64,000 nucleotides of DNA from the NCBI RefSeq assembly GCF_004801405.1, contig NZ_SSOB01000004.1:124001-188000 (forward strand), in the 5' to 3' direction. The number at the start of each line of letters is the position of its first letter. Within the stretch, counting starts at the first letter, position 1. The notes under the pieces were generated by a model. The model did no database searches. It saw only the letters and a program-made list of their open reading frames with translations, and was not told the DNA's origin. The position numbers and the translations under genes are program-made. Below, piece by piece: positions 18,567 to 26,725 of this stretch. The stretch comes from Cohnella fermenti (GTDB lineage Bacteria; Bacillota; Bacilli; Paenibacillales; Paenibacillaceae).

Positions 18567-19561
18567 ATGTGACGGCAAGAAACAACAGAAGGCGCTGGAT
18601 CGGGATAGCGCTAGTTCCGATCCTGATCGCCTCGGTCCTCTACGGAATCGGCAGCGGCTCGGTGTCCATCTCTGTATCGGAGATCTGGCGCATACTTTTT
18701 AACGATGGCGATCCTGCGCATGAAGCGATTATCTGGAATCTGCGTCTTCCGCGCGTGCTGGTCGGTCTTCTCGTCGGCGCGTGCCTGGCCGCATCGGGAG
18801 CGTTGCTCCAAGGCGTCATGCGCAACCCGCTGGCCGATCCCGGGATCATCGGAGTGTCGGCGGGGGGCGGCCTGGCCGCGGTCGTCGCGCTTGTCCTGTT
18901 CCCGCAATTCGGCTATCTGCTTCCCGGCTTCGCGTTCGGAGGGGCGCTGCTGTCCGCGCTGGTCATCTACTTGCTGGCATGGGATGGGGGCAGCTCGCCG
19001 ACCAAGATCGTGCTTGCCGGCATCGCGGTCAACGCGCTGCTCGGCGGAGTGATGAACGGCATCATGGTGCTGAACAGCGATCGGATTCAGAGCGTCATTC
19101 CGTGGCTCGCAGGCGGGCTGTCCGGAAGAAGCTGGCCGCATCTGCAGTTCCTCCTGCCCTACGCCATCATCGGGTTGACGCTTGCCCCGTTCGCGGCGAA
19201 GGCGTCCAATCTGCTGGCGCTGGGGGATCAATCCGCGCAGTCGCTCGGCCAGCACGTGGAGCTTCAGCGTTTCCTGATCGTGGCGCTTGCGTCGCTGCTC
19301 GCCGGAGCGGCCGTCAGTGTCGCGGGTCTTGTCGGCTTCGTCGGCCTGATCGTACCGCATGCCGTGCGGCTGCTGATCGGGGACGATTACCGTTACCTGC
19401 TTCCCTATTCGATAGTGGGAGGAGCAGCGCTTATGGTGGCGGCAGATACGGCGGCGCGAAGCTGGTTCGATCCGATCGAGCTTCCGGCCGGCGTGCTGCT
19501 GGCGTGTCTGGGGGCGCCGTTTTTCCTAATCCTGTTGAAGCGAAGGAGGCTGGTCCGGTAA
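18563..19561 (+). CDS. FecCD-family iron/heme ABC permease
   Basis: ATG at 18563 overlaps the preceding stop (ATGA). The 332-residue product has the many membrane segments of the FecCD family and its conserved [19 protein letters not shown] block; the end [19 protein letters not shown] is also typical. It forms the homodimeric channel for the binding protein encoded before it, with the ATPase encoded next. The stop codon overlaps the ATPase start by one base. Confidence 0.95.
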   Translation: MNVTARNNRRRWIGIALVPILIASVLYGIGSGSVSISVSEIWRILFNDGDPAHEAIIWNLRLPRVLVGLLVGACLAASGALLQGVMRNPLADPGIIGVSAGGGLAAVVALVLFPQFGYLLPGFAFGGALLSALVIYLLAWDGGSSPTKIVLAGIAVNALLGGVMNGIMVLNSDRIQSVIPWLAGGLSGRSWPHLQFLLPYAIIGLTLAPFAAKASNLLALGDQSAQSLGQHVELQRFLIVALASLLAGAAVSVAGLVGFVGLIVPHAVRLLIGDDYRYLLPYSIVGGAALMVAADTAARSWFDPIELPAGVLLACLGAPFFLILLKRRRLVR

Positions 19562-20688
19562 TGGCGGAAATCCGAATAGAAGAGTTGGGCAGCAAGTTCG
19601 AGCACTTCGAGCTCCAGGAGATCAGCGAGACGATTCCGCGAGGGCAGATTACCGCTATCGTCGGCCGCAACGGCTCGGGCAAGTCGACGCTGCTCCGGAT
19701 GCTCGGCAGGCTGGCTCGCCCCGAACAAGGCCGAATTCACTACGAGGACGTTCCGATCGGATCGTATTCGCGCAAGGAATTCGCCCAGCTCGTCTCCTTG
19801 CTCAGCCAGGAGAAGGGGCATGTCCCGGACATCACGGTAAGAGAGCTCGTTGCCTACGGCCGGGCCCCCCGGCAGTCGTCCTTCCGCTGCCGCTCGACGC
19901 AAGAGGACGAGAGGGCGATCGATTGGGCGCTTGCGACGACGGGAATCCGCCATAACGAGAATCGGCTGTTCCACACGCTGTCCGGCGGAGAGCAGCAGAA
20001 AGCCCGAATCGCGATGGCGCTGGCCCAGGAATCGAGTGTTCTGCTGCTCGACGAACCAACGACATATCTCGATCTCTCTCATCAGCTTGAGATCATGGAG
20101 ATGCTGAAGAGCCTGAATCGGAAGCTGAATCTTACGATCGTGATGGTGCTTCACGACCTGCAGCAAGCGGCGGCTTACTGCGATCATCTCATTGCGATGG
20201 AGGAGGGGCGCGTTGTCGCGAGCGGCCCGCCTCGGGCGATTATCAATCGCCGCTTCATGCTGAATGTATTCGGAGTCATCGCCAAGGTGGATCTGCGCGG
20301 CGAGTATCCGATCATTATCCCCATCCCACAACCCCCTAAGGAGGAATCATCCATGGTTATCGTGACGAACGTATCCCAGATTACGAAGGGCAGCGGCATG
20401 CTGCTGATCGAACGCTTCAACAAGGTTGGCAAGGTAGAAGGAATGAAGGGCTTCCTCGGGCTCGAAGTCATGCTGACGGAGAACACGAAGGAATATGACG
20501 AGGTGACGGTCAGCACGAGATGGGAGAGCAAGGAAGACTTCCAGGCCTGGACGAAGAGCGAAGCGTTCCGGGAGTCTCATGCGCATCGCCAGACGCCGGA
20601 ATACATCATCTCCAACAAGATTGTTTTCTACGATGTGAAGGTTGTGCGGAAGCCGATCGAGCAGGTGGAGAACTCCAACGCTTCTTAA
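19561..20688 (+). CDS. ABC transporter ATPase fused in frame to an IsdG-type heme monooxygenase
   Basis: ATG 19561 overlaps the permease stop (TAATG). Residues 1-264 are a FecE-type ATPase with Walker A (GRNGSGKST), signature LSGGEQQK, Walker B LLLDEP and H-loop VLHD. No stop codon intervenes before residues 265-375, which form a complete antibiotic-biosynthesis-monooxygenase/IsdG domain with the family's catalytic Asn, Trp and His. The ATPase part alone has the normal length of this family. A consensus ribosome binding site and ATG at the junction (20338-20355) suggest that the second domain is also made separately. The 375-residue fusion would place heme degradation at the inner face of the importer. 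A sequencing error hiding a stop cannot be excluded. Confidence 0.88.
   Translation: MAEIRIEELGSKFEHFELQEISETIPRGQITAIVGRNGSGKSTLLRMLGRLARPEQGRIHYEDVPIGSYSRKEFAQLVSLLSQEKGHVPDITVRELVAYGRAPRQSSFRCRSTQEDERAIDWALATTGIRHNENRLFHTLSGGEQQKARIAMALAQESSVLLLDEPTTYLDLSHQLEIMEMLKSLNRKLNLTIVMVLHDLQQAAAYCDHLIAMEEGRVVASGPPRAIINRRFMLNVFGVIAKVDLRGEYPIIIPIPQPPKEESSMVIVTNVSQITKGSGMLLIERFNKVGKVEGMKGFLGLEVMLTENTKEYDEVTVSTRWESKEDFQAWTKSEAFRESHAHRQTPEYIISNKIVFYDVKVVRKPIEQVENSNAS
20353..20688 (+). CDS. isdG: Heme-degrading monooxygenase, probable independent start within the fusion
   Basis: AAGGAGG at 20338-20344 lies eight bases before ATG 20353, the best ribosome binding site in this operon. It would give a 111-residue protein, the usual size of IsdG/IsdI/HmoA enzymes. 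Counted from this Met, the expected catalytic residues are N6, W66 and H76 (in FQAW and FRESHAH). These enzymes open the heme ring in the cytoplasm and release iron. The frame is the same as the ATPase frame, so both a fusion and a free enzyme may be produced. Whether internal initiation really occurs is an inference. Confidence 0.82.
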   Translation: MVIVTNVSQITKGSGMLLIERFNKVGKVEGMKGFLGLEVMLTENTKEYDEVTVSTRWESKEDFQAWTKSEAFRESHAHRQTPEYIISNKIVFYDVKVVRKPIEQVENSNAS

Positions 20689-20697
20689 TCTTCCGCG

Positions 20698-20736
20698 GGG
20701 CTTTCAAGGGACCGATACGGCGGCTCTTGGAAGCCC
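20698..20736 (+). terminator. Possible terminator of heme operon 1
   Basis: GGGCTTTCAAG pairs with CTTGGAAGCCC (11 bp, one wobble) across a 17-nt loop. The T tract is weak (TGTTTG), so some read-through into operon 2 is possible. Confidence 0.55.
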
Positions 20737-20756
20737 TGTTTGCGAAAAAAAAATCA

Positions 20757-20804
20757 TTGACAATAAAGCCAATTGATTGGTAGCATAATTGATAATAATT
20801 ATCA
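20757..20804 (+). promoter_or_regulatory. Promoter and Fur box of heme operon 2
   Basis: TTGACA at 20757-20762 serves as -35, with a weak -10 (TAGCAT, 18-nt spacing). TGATAATAATTATCA at 20790-20804 is a perfect 7-1-7 Fur box, with overlapping partial half-sites running to 20810. Confidence 0.9.
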
Positions 20805-20866
20805 TTATCATGTTTCGACCTGTGCAAATTTTTAATTAGAGCGATAGAGAAAGGCAGGTTACTCTG

Positions 20867-21925
20867 TTGATAAAAAGAGCGGTCATAGGCGTCGTTGCAG
20901 CGGCGTTGTGGATTGGCATGCTGATCGGACCGAATGCGTTCAAGGCGGAAGCGGCGATGGCGGATGGAACCTACACCGCCGATTATCTCGTGCTTAAGGC
21001 CGAGGACGATTCCGTCTCGATGGCGAACGACTATTGGGAGAAACCGGCGACGGTCGTCATAGATGGAGATAAAGCTACGATTCAATTGTCGATCAACCAC
21101 AGCACTTGGGTGACGCAATTCAAAGTTCCGGGCAGCGGAAGCGGATACGTGGATACGAAGGTGCTCGAGGAGAAGGACAATGTTCGCGTCGTGCAATTCA
21201 CGGCGGACGTGACGAAGCCGATCGTCTCCAAGATCCACGTCACCGTGCCGGAGATCGACTACGATCATAACTACACGATTCGGCTGTCGTTCGATCTGAA
21301 CAGCTTCAAGCTGGTGAAGGCGGCGGCCCCTGCGGCTTCCGAGTCGCCTTCCCCTTCGCCTTCCCCGGCGGCTTCGACGTCTCCCGAAGCTTCGACGAAG
21401 CCAACGGATTCGTCGACCGTCGCTGCGGCGAAGCCGGAAGCCTCGGCGAAGCCCGCCGAGACGACGAAGCCCGCAGCTTCGGCGCAGCCTGCCGAGACAA
21501 CGAAGCCGGCGGCAAGCTCCTCCCCGGAGAAGAGCGATTCCGCCGCTTCTCCGTCGCCTTCCGCGAGCGCATCGGCGACCGCGGGAACGGCAGCAGCAGC
21601 CGAAGCCCCGTCGGCATCCGCCTCCAGCGCAGCCGCTTCGGAGCAGGCTCCGGAAGCTTCCGCATCGCCATCGGTGCCGGCCGAAGAAGATGAGCAAGGC
21701 AGCGAAGCCGAAGCGAGCGGGACGATGGGCGAGCTGGCTGCGGGCGCGGATGCGGAAGTCGCAGAAGCGGCGGCAGCGGCAGCTTCTGAGGCCGAAGACG
21801 GCGGTTCGAACGCGGCGGCGATCTGGACCGTCTCGATCATTGCGGTCGTTGTGCTTGCGGGCGCGGGCTGGTACTTCTGGAGAAGGAACCGCAAGCTTAA
21901 GCCGACCGGCGGCATAGGAGGGTGA
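20867..21925 (+). CDS. Membrane-anchored single-NEAT heme transfer protein
   Basis: Start is TTG 20867 with AAAGGCAGG upstream. The 352-residue product has a signal peptide (about 1-28), one NEAT domain (about 30-145) with the heme motif Y132-D-H-N-Y136, a long Pro/Ala/Ser/Glu linker rich in SPSPSP and KPAAS motifs, and a C-terminal hydrophobic helix followed by RRNRK. The tail keeps it in the membrane without an LPXTG or NPQTN sorting signal. By position (NEAT protein before an IsdE and a permease) it resembles IsdC, which hands heme to the lipoprotein. It is the first gene of a Fur-boxed operon; the next start is four bases downstream. Confidence 0.93.
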   Translation: MIKRAVIGVVAAALWIGMLIGPNAFKAEAAMADGTYTADYLVLKAEDDSVSMANDYWEKPATVVIDGDKATIQLSINHSTWVTQFKVPGSGSGYVDTKVLEEKDNVRVVQFTADVTKPIVSKIHVTVPEIDYDHNYTIRLSFDLNSFKLVKAAAPAASESPSPSPSPAASTSPEASTKPTDSSTVAAAKPEASAKPAETTKPAASAQPAETTKPAASSSPEKSDSAASPSPSASASATAGTAAAAEAPSASASSAAASEQAPEASASPSVPAEEDEQGSEAEASGTMGELAAGADAEVAEAAAAAASEAEDGGSNAAAIWTVSIIAVVVLAGAGWYFWRRNRKLKPTGGIGG

Positions 21926-21929
21926 CCCT

Positions 21930-22877
21930 GTGTTCCTGAAGAGAATCAAGCTGCCCGTCATCGCGCTGGCATTCCTGCTCGCGCTCGCAGGCTGCGGCAA
22001 CAGCGAGCCGGCCGCCCAGGGCAGCGAACCGACGACGACAGCCTCCGCCTCGCCGGCCTCTTCCTCGCCGGAATCCGCCTCGCCGGACACCGCAGCTCCG
22101 GCGGAGCAGCCCCGGGTCGTCTCCACGACGGTGGCGATTACGCAGATGCTGGACCAGCTCGGCGTAGATCTGGTCGGCATTCCGACAAGCGCGAAGACGC
22201 TGCCGGAGCGCTATGACGGCATCACGAAGGTAGGCAATCCGATGAGCCCCGACATGGAGATCGTCAAGTCGCTGAAGCCGACCGACGTGCTGTCGGTGAC
22301 CACTCTGCAATATGAGCTGGAGCCGGTATTCGATGCGGCCAAGGTCGAAGCGACCTTCCTGGACCTGACGAGCCTCGCGAAGATGCAGGAAGCGTTCACG
22401 AACCTCGGGGAGCAATTCGGCAAGCAGGCGGAAGCCGCCGAGATCAACGCGGGCTACGACAAGAAGCTGGAGGAGATCCGCGCTGCCGTAGAAGGCAAGC
22501 CGTCTCCTACCGTGCTTATTCTGCTCGGCGTTCCCGGCAGCTACCTGGTGGCGACGGAGCATTCCTACATCGGCGATCTGGTGCGGCTGCTCGGCGGGGT
22601 GAACATCGTCCAGGGCGAGAAGGTCGAGTTCCTCGCCTCCAACACGGAATATCTTCAGAAGTCGAACCCCGATGTCATTCTGCGCGCCGCGCACGGAATG
22701 CCGGAGGAGGTCGTCAAGATGTTCGACGAGGACTTCAAGAAGAACGATATCTGGAAGCACTTCAATGCGGTGAAGAACGGAAGGGTATACGACTTGCCGG
22801 AGGAGCTGTTCGGCACGACGGCCAATATCGCGGCGGACGAAGCGCTCGAAGCGCTCGTTCCCATGCTGTATCCGTAA
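21930..22877 (+). CDS. isdE: Heme-binding lipoprotein IsdE
   Basis: GTG at 21930 follows GGAGGG by seven bases. The 315-residue product has a lipobox (LAGC), a Ser/Ala/Pro tether and the IsdE fold. The PMSPDMEIVKSLKPT and AAHGMPEE segments match the places where IsdE supplies its Met and His heme ligands, and SVTTLQYEL is also characteristic. It would receive heme from the NEAT proteins and deliver it to the FecCD permease encoded next. Confidence 0.92.
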   Translation: MFLKRIKLPVIALAFLLALAGCGNSEPAAQGSEPTTTASASPASSSPESASPDTAAPAEQPRVVSTTVAITQMLDQLGVDLVGIPTSAKTLPERYDGITKVGNPMSPDMEIVKSLKPTDVLSVTTLQYELEPVFDAAKVEATFLDLTSLAKMQEAFTNLGEQFGKQAEAAEINAGYDKKLEEIRAAVEGKPSPTVLILLGVPGSYLVATEHSYIGDLVRLLGGVNIVQGEKVEFLASNTEYLQKSNPDVILRAAHGMPEEVVKMFDEDFKKNDIWKHFNAVKNGRVYDLPEELFGTTANIAADEALEALVPMLYP

Positions 22878-22914
22878 CCGCTCGCGCAGGCGAACAAGCA
22901 AAGGACGATAACCT

Positions 22915-23895
22915 ATGGCGAAAAGATTCAGCGTATTTCTTATTCTTGCTCTGCTGCTTATCGGAACGACGATTCTGTCGATGATGCTCGGCAGCATTCG
23001 GGTCAGCTTCGGAGAATTGATCCGCGGGTTGGCATTCGGGGGAAGCGAGCAGGTCGACGTCATTCGCGACCTGCGCTTCCCTCGCATCATCGTCTCGATC
23101 CTGACCGGGGCCTCGCTCGCGGTGTCGGGCGTGCTGCTGCAGGCGGTCATGCGCAATCCGCTCGCGGAGCCGGGCATCATCGGCATCTCGTCCGGGGCGG
23201 GTCTCGTGTCGCTCACGGTCGTCACGATCTTCCCGATGCTCTACTTCTGGTCGCCGCTGTTCTCGGTGCTCGGCGGCGCGCTCGCCTGCTTCCTCGTCTA
23301 CTCGTTCTCCTGGAGCTCGCAGCTCAACCCGCTGCGCTTGATCCTGGTCGGCATCGCGATCAACGCGACCTTCACCGGGCTTGGCCAATCGTTTAATTAC
23401 CGGGGAAGCTATGCGGTAACGACGGTCAATCAAGCGATCTCCTCGATCTTCACGATGAAGATCTGGGAGGACGTCCAGATTATCGGGCTGTTCGGGGGAA
23501 TCGGCTTGCTGCTGGCTCTTCCGCTCGGCAAGTGGTGCAATATGCTCGCCTTCCAGGACGATACGGCGCGCAACCTGGGCCTCGGCATCGAGAGGGTCCG
23601 CCTGCTGCTCTCGGCGGTGGCAGTGCTGCTCGCTTCGGTCGCCACGGCGATCGGGGGGCTTATTCTGTTCGTCGGCCTGCTCGTCCCGCACATCGGGCGG
23701 ACGCTGATCGGCTCCAACTACAAGCTGCTTCTGCCGTTCTCGGCTCTCGGCGGAGGCTTGCTCGTCCTGGCGGCGGATACGATCGGACGGACGGCGCTTG
23801 CGCCGACGGAGATTCCCGCCTCGATTATTCTGGCGGTTATCGGCGGACCGTTCCTCATTATCATGCTTAGGAGAAGCGACAAGCTCCTCAAATAA
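22915..23895 (+). CDS. isdF: Heme ABC transporter permease (FecCD family, IsdF-like)
   Basis: ATG 22915 has AAAGGA nine bases upstream. The 326-residue product is a FecCD permease with the conserved LLQAVMRNPLAEPGIIGISSGAG block and an end in LLVPHIGRTLIGSNYK. It partners with the IsdE homologue just upstream. No ATPase gene follows; the two-component genes come next. The ATPase encoded at 19561 in operon 1 is the only nearby candidate to energise this channel. Confidence 0.93.
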   Translation: MAKRFSVFLILALLLIGTTILSMMLGSIRVSFGELIRGLAFGGSEQVDVIRDLRFPRIIVSILTGASLAVSGVLLQAVMRNPLAEPGIIGISSGAGLVSLTVVTIFPMLYFWSPLFSVLGGALACFLVYSFSWSSQLNPLRLILVGIAINATFTGLGQSFNYRGSYAVTTVNQAISSIFTMKIWEDVQIIGLFGGIGLLLALPLGKWCNMLAFQDDTARNLGLGIERVRLLLSAVAVLLASVATAIGGLILFVGLLVPHIGRTLIGSNYKLLLPFSALGGGLLVLAADTIGRTALAPTEIPASIILAVIGGPFLIIMLRRSDKLLK

Positions 23896-23942
23896 GCTCT
23901 ATCCGAATTCCACCCGGCATTATGCGCGAAGGAGGGGGCAAG

Positions 23943-24626
23943 TTGGCCATGAAGCAGTTGCTCGTCACGGATGACGATGCGAACAATCGAATGCTTATCA
24001 GTCATTATCTGGCGCGGGAAGGCTACCGCGTGTTCGAAGCGCAGAACGGCCGCGAGGCGACCGACCTGCTGAAGAAGCAGGCCATCGACCTCGCCATCCT
24101 CGATGTCATGATGCCGGAGATGGACGGGCTGGAGCTGTGCGAATACATACGGGTGAACTACGACATCCCGATCATTCTGCTGACGGCGCGCGATCAGATC
24201 GCCGACAAGGAGCAGGGCTACGAGCGCGGAACCGACGATTACCTGACGAAGCCGTTCGAGCTGCCCGAGCTGCTGTTCAGGCTGAAGGCGTTGTTCCGCC
24301 GCTATTCGCTCGCCTCGAGCGACAAGATCCGGTTGAACGATCTCGTCATCGACCGGAAAAACTACGAGGTCGTCTACGGGGAGGATGTATTCTTCCCGCC
24401 GCTTAAGGAATTCGAGCTGCTGGCCCAGTTGGCGGAATATCCGGGGCGGGTGTTCTCGCGGGACGAGTTGATCCGCTTGATCTGGGGACCGGATTACAGG
24501 GGGGACGAGCGCACGGTGGACGTCCACATCAAGAGGCTGCGCAAGCGCTTCTCCGAGGAGAAGCAAGGGTTCGCGATCCAGACGATCCGGGGCGTCGGCT
24601 ACAAGCTCGAGGTATTCGTCTCATGA
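23943..24626 (+). CDS. OmpR-family response regulator
   Basis: Start TTG 23943 lies seven bases after AAGGAGG; ATG 23949 is the alternative (13-base spacing). The 227-residue product has a receiver domain with the acidic pocket DDD at 10-12, phospho-acceptor D54 in LDVMMPEMDG and the switch segment LTA followed by TKPF. A winged-helix DNA-binding domain follows. It overlaps the sensor kinase gene by four bases. Its place directly behind heme uptake genes suggests control of heme or iron homeostasis, as HssR does in staphylococci, but the sequence does not prove this. Confidence 0.93.
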   Translation: MAMKQLLVTDDDANNRMLISHYLAREGYRVFEAQNGREATDLLKKQAIDLAILDVMMPEMDGLELCEYIRVNYDIPIILLTARDQIADKEQGYERGTDDYLTKPFELPELLFRLKALFRRYSLASSDKIRLNDLVIDRKNYEVVYGEDVFFPPLKEFELLAQLAEYPGRVFSRDELIRLIWGPDYRGDERTVDVHIKRLRKRFSEEKQGFAIQTIRGVGYKLEVFVS

Positions 24627-26002
24627 GATCGCTCTACACCCGGGTGCTGCTGGTGACGATCTACGCGATCGCAATCAGCAGTTTTCTTGGCTTCTATTGT
24701 TCCAATTTGTACTATAACTGGGACATCAAGAAGCATTACGACGAGAAGCTGTACCGGATTGCCGAGGACATCCGCTCGTATGTCCAGCAATATCCGGAGA
24801 CGCTGAGCGATTATTTGGACAGCGCGGCATCGATGGGCTATCAGATCTACCTCCTGGGCTCCGAAGGAAGCGAGAGCCTCCACGGAGGCGACTTCAAGGC
24901 GTTCGATCTGTCCGCCGATGCGAAGGCGAGCGTGCTCGGCGGCGGAGAATACCACGGCGTTGCGGAGTCCGAGAATCATTTTTTTAAGATCAGTTACTTC
25001 GACAATCGGCTCAGCAACACGGTCGGCCTTCCCGTCATGGCCGCGGGCGAGACGTACGCCCTGTTCATGAGGAGCGACACCCGGCTGAACTTCCAGGAGC
25101 TTGAGATCTTCTTCTCGCTTATGTTCGCGCTGACGGTGCTGCTCAGCATCCCGTACTTCCTGCTCAGCACCCGATACCTCGTCGAGCCGATCACCCGGCT
25201 GACCGAAGCGACGAAGCGAATCGCATCGGGCAACTTCGATATCAGCCTGCCGACGATGCGGAAGGACGAGATCGGGCAGCTCGCTTCCCATTACGAGAAG
25301 ATGGCCCGCAAGCTCGAGAGCTCCGACCGGGCGAAGCGGGAGTTCGTCGCCAACGTGTCGCACGAGATCCAATCCCCGCTTGCTTCGATCCAGGGATTCG
25401 CGGATTCGCTGCTCGAGGAGAACCTCCCCGCGGACGACATCCGGCGCTATGCTTCGATCATCGGCCAGGAGTCGCGGCAGCTTGCGGAGCTGAGCCGGCA
25501 ACTGCTGCTGCTGTCCTCTCTGGAGAACGCCAGCGAAGTGGTGAACAAGCGCTCGTTCGCGCTTCAGCCGCAGCTTCGCCGCTCGCTGCAACTGCTCGAA
25601 TGGCAGCTTAGCGAGAAGGAGATCGCCGTTCATATGCGGGTTCCCGCTTCTCTGCTCGTCGTCGGGGATGAAGTGCTGCTGATGCAGGTGTGGTCGAATC
25701 TGTTGTCCAACGCCGTGAAGCACATTCCGGAAGGGCGCTCGATCGAGATTGTCGCTGCGAAGGAGCACGGCTTCTGCTCGGTTGCCATCTCCGACACGGG
25801 GGATGGCATCGACGACGAGTCGCTGCCGTTTATCTTCGACCGCTTCTTCCGGGGCGACCAGGCGAGACAGCGGGGAGAGGGCAGCACCGGCCTCGGCTTG
25901 TCCATCGTCCGGAGGATTGTGCTGCTGCACGGCGGCACGATCGAGGTGGAGAGCAAGGTTGGAGAAGGAACGACATTCCGCGTGCGCATTCCGAACGAAT
26001 GA
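24623..26002 (+). CDS. Membrane sensor histidine kinase
   Basis: ATG 24623 overlaps the response regulator stop (ATGA). The 459-residue product has an N-terminal membrane segment, an extracellular sensor region of about 140 residues, a second membrane segment near 165-185, a HAMP domain, and an H-box NVSHEIQSPL with phospho-accepting H247. ATP-binding N, G1 and G2 boxes follow (NLLSNAVKH, DTGDGID, GEGSTGLGLS). The SHEIQSPL form of the H-box occurs in HssS-like kinases. The signal is unknown; heme is a guess from gene context. Confidence 0.93.
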   Translation: MRSLYTRVLLVTIYAIAISSFLGFYCSNLYYNWDIKKHYDEKLYRIAEDIRSYVQQYPETLSDYLDSAASMGYQIYLLGSEGSESLHGGDFKAFDLSADAKASVLGGGEYHGVAESENHFFKISYFDNRLSNTVGLPVMAAGETYALFMRSDTRLNFQELEIFFSLMFALTVLLSIPYFLLSTRYLVEPITRLTEATKRIASGNFDISLPTMRKDEIGQLASHYEKMARKLESSDRAKREFVANVSHEIQSPLASIQGFADSLLEENLPADDIRRYASIIGQESRQLAELSRQLLLLSSLENASEVVNKRSFALQPQLRRSLQLLEWQLSEKEIAVHMRVPASLLVVGDEVLLMQVWSNLLSNAVKHIPEGRSIEIVAAKEHGFCSVAISDTGDGIDDESLPFIFDRFFRGDQARQRGEGSTGLGLSIVRRIVLLHGGTIEVESKVGEGTTFRVRIPNE

Positions 26003-26147
26003 CGGCGTTCCGGGGAGTCGGCAACACAGCGGGGCTATTCCCGGCGAATGCGAATGCGGACGCCGAGGGATGGCCTCTTTTGGCATGGAAGCGACTTTGG
26101 TTCGGAGGCGAGCGAAAGTTTTTTTGTTGTTTTCGTTTTCTCCGGCG

Positions 26148-26202
26148 TTTACTTATCATCATGATCTTACTATATCTTAGTAGTAAGAGTATACTTAGTA
26201 AG
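26148..26202 (+). promoter_or_regulatory. Promoter with overlapping dyad operator of the acyl-CoA operon
   Basis: TTTACT (26148-26153) and TATATC (26171-26176) are spaced by 17 nt. A dyad CTTACTA...TAGTAAG (26166-26187) covers the -10 element and is followed by a further half-like CTTAGTAAG (26194-26202). This arrangement fits repression by a TetR- or MarR-type regulator not encoded next to it. Confidence 0.6.
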
Positions 26203-26233
26203 TGATGTTGAGGGAGAGAGAGGAGGTATGGCA

Positions 26234-26725
26234 ATGGCGGATGCACATCCCCGCTACGACATGGAGATGAGCGTGACTTGGGGAGACTGCGATGCCGCGG
26301 GGATATCCTACTACGCGAGAACCTTCGATTGGTTCACGAATGCCCGGATGGGGTTGCTTGCTCACTATGGTTTGCCTTATATGAAGGAATGGCATCAGCG
26401 GGACATCGCTCTCGTCTGTCTTCATGCGGATTGCCGGTACAAGAAGATGATTCGCCCCGAGGAGCGCATCGTCGTTCGGGCCGAGCTTGCGGAGCTGTCG
26501 CGTTCCCGCATGGCGTTCACCTACCTCGTGCTTCAGGAAGACGGCGTTGTGGCGGCGGAGGGGCAGACGAAGCACGCCTATGTCGACGGTCGGGGGGCTC
26601 CGTTTAATCTGGAGAGAAGACAGCCCGAATTGTGGGCGCGGCTCGCGGAAGCGGGTCTGATCCAGCGGGGAAAATATCCGGGGACAGCTAACAGGCAAAC
26701 GGGAGTGGAAGATGCGCATGGTTAA
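26234..26725 (+). CDS. Hotdog-fold acyl-CoA thioesterase, 4-hydroxybenzoyl-CoA thioesterase family
   Basis: The second ATG (26234) is chosen because AGGAGG at 26221-26226 is seven bases before it but only one base before the first ATG (26228). The 163-residue product begins with the family motif TWGDCDAAGISYY, with D20 at the catalytic aspartate position of Pseudomonas 4HBT. These enzymes hydrolyse aromatic or aliphatic acyl-CoA thioesters. It overlaps the ketoacyl synthase gene by 14 bases and shares its operon. Confidence 0.9.
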   Translation: MADAHPRYDMEMSVTWGDCDAAGISYYARTFDWFTNARMGLLAHYGLPYMKEWHQRDIALVCLHADCRYKKMIRPEERIVVRAELAELSRSRMAFTYLVLQEDGVVAAEGQTKHAYVDGRGAPFNLERRQPELWARLAEAGLIQRGKYPGTANRQTGVEDAHG

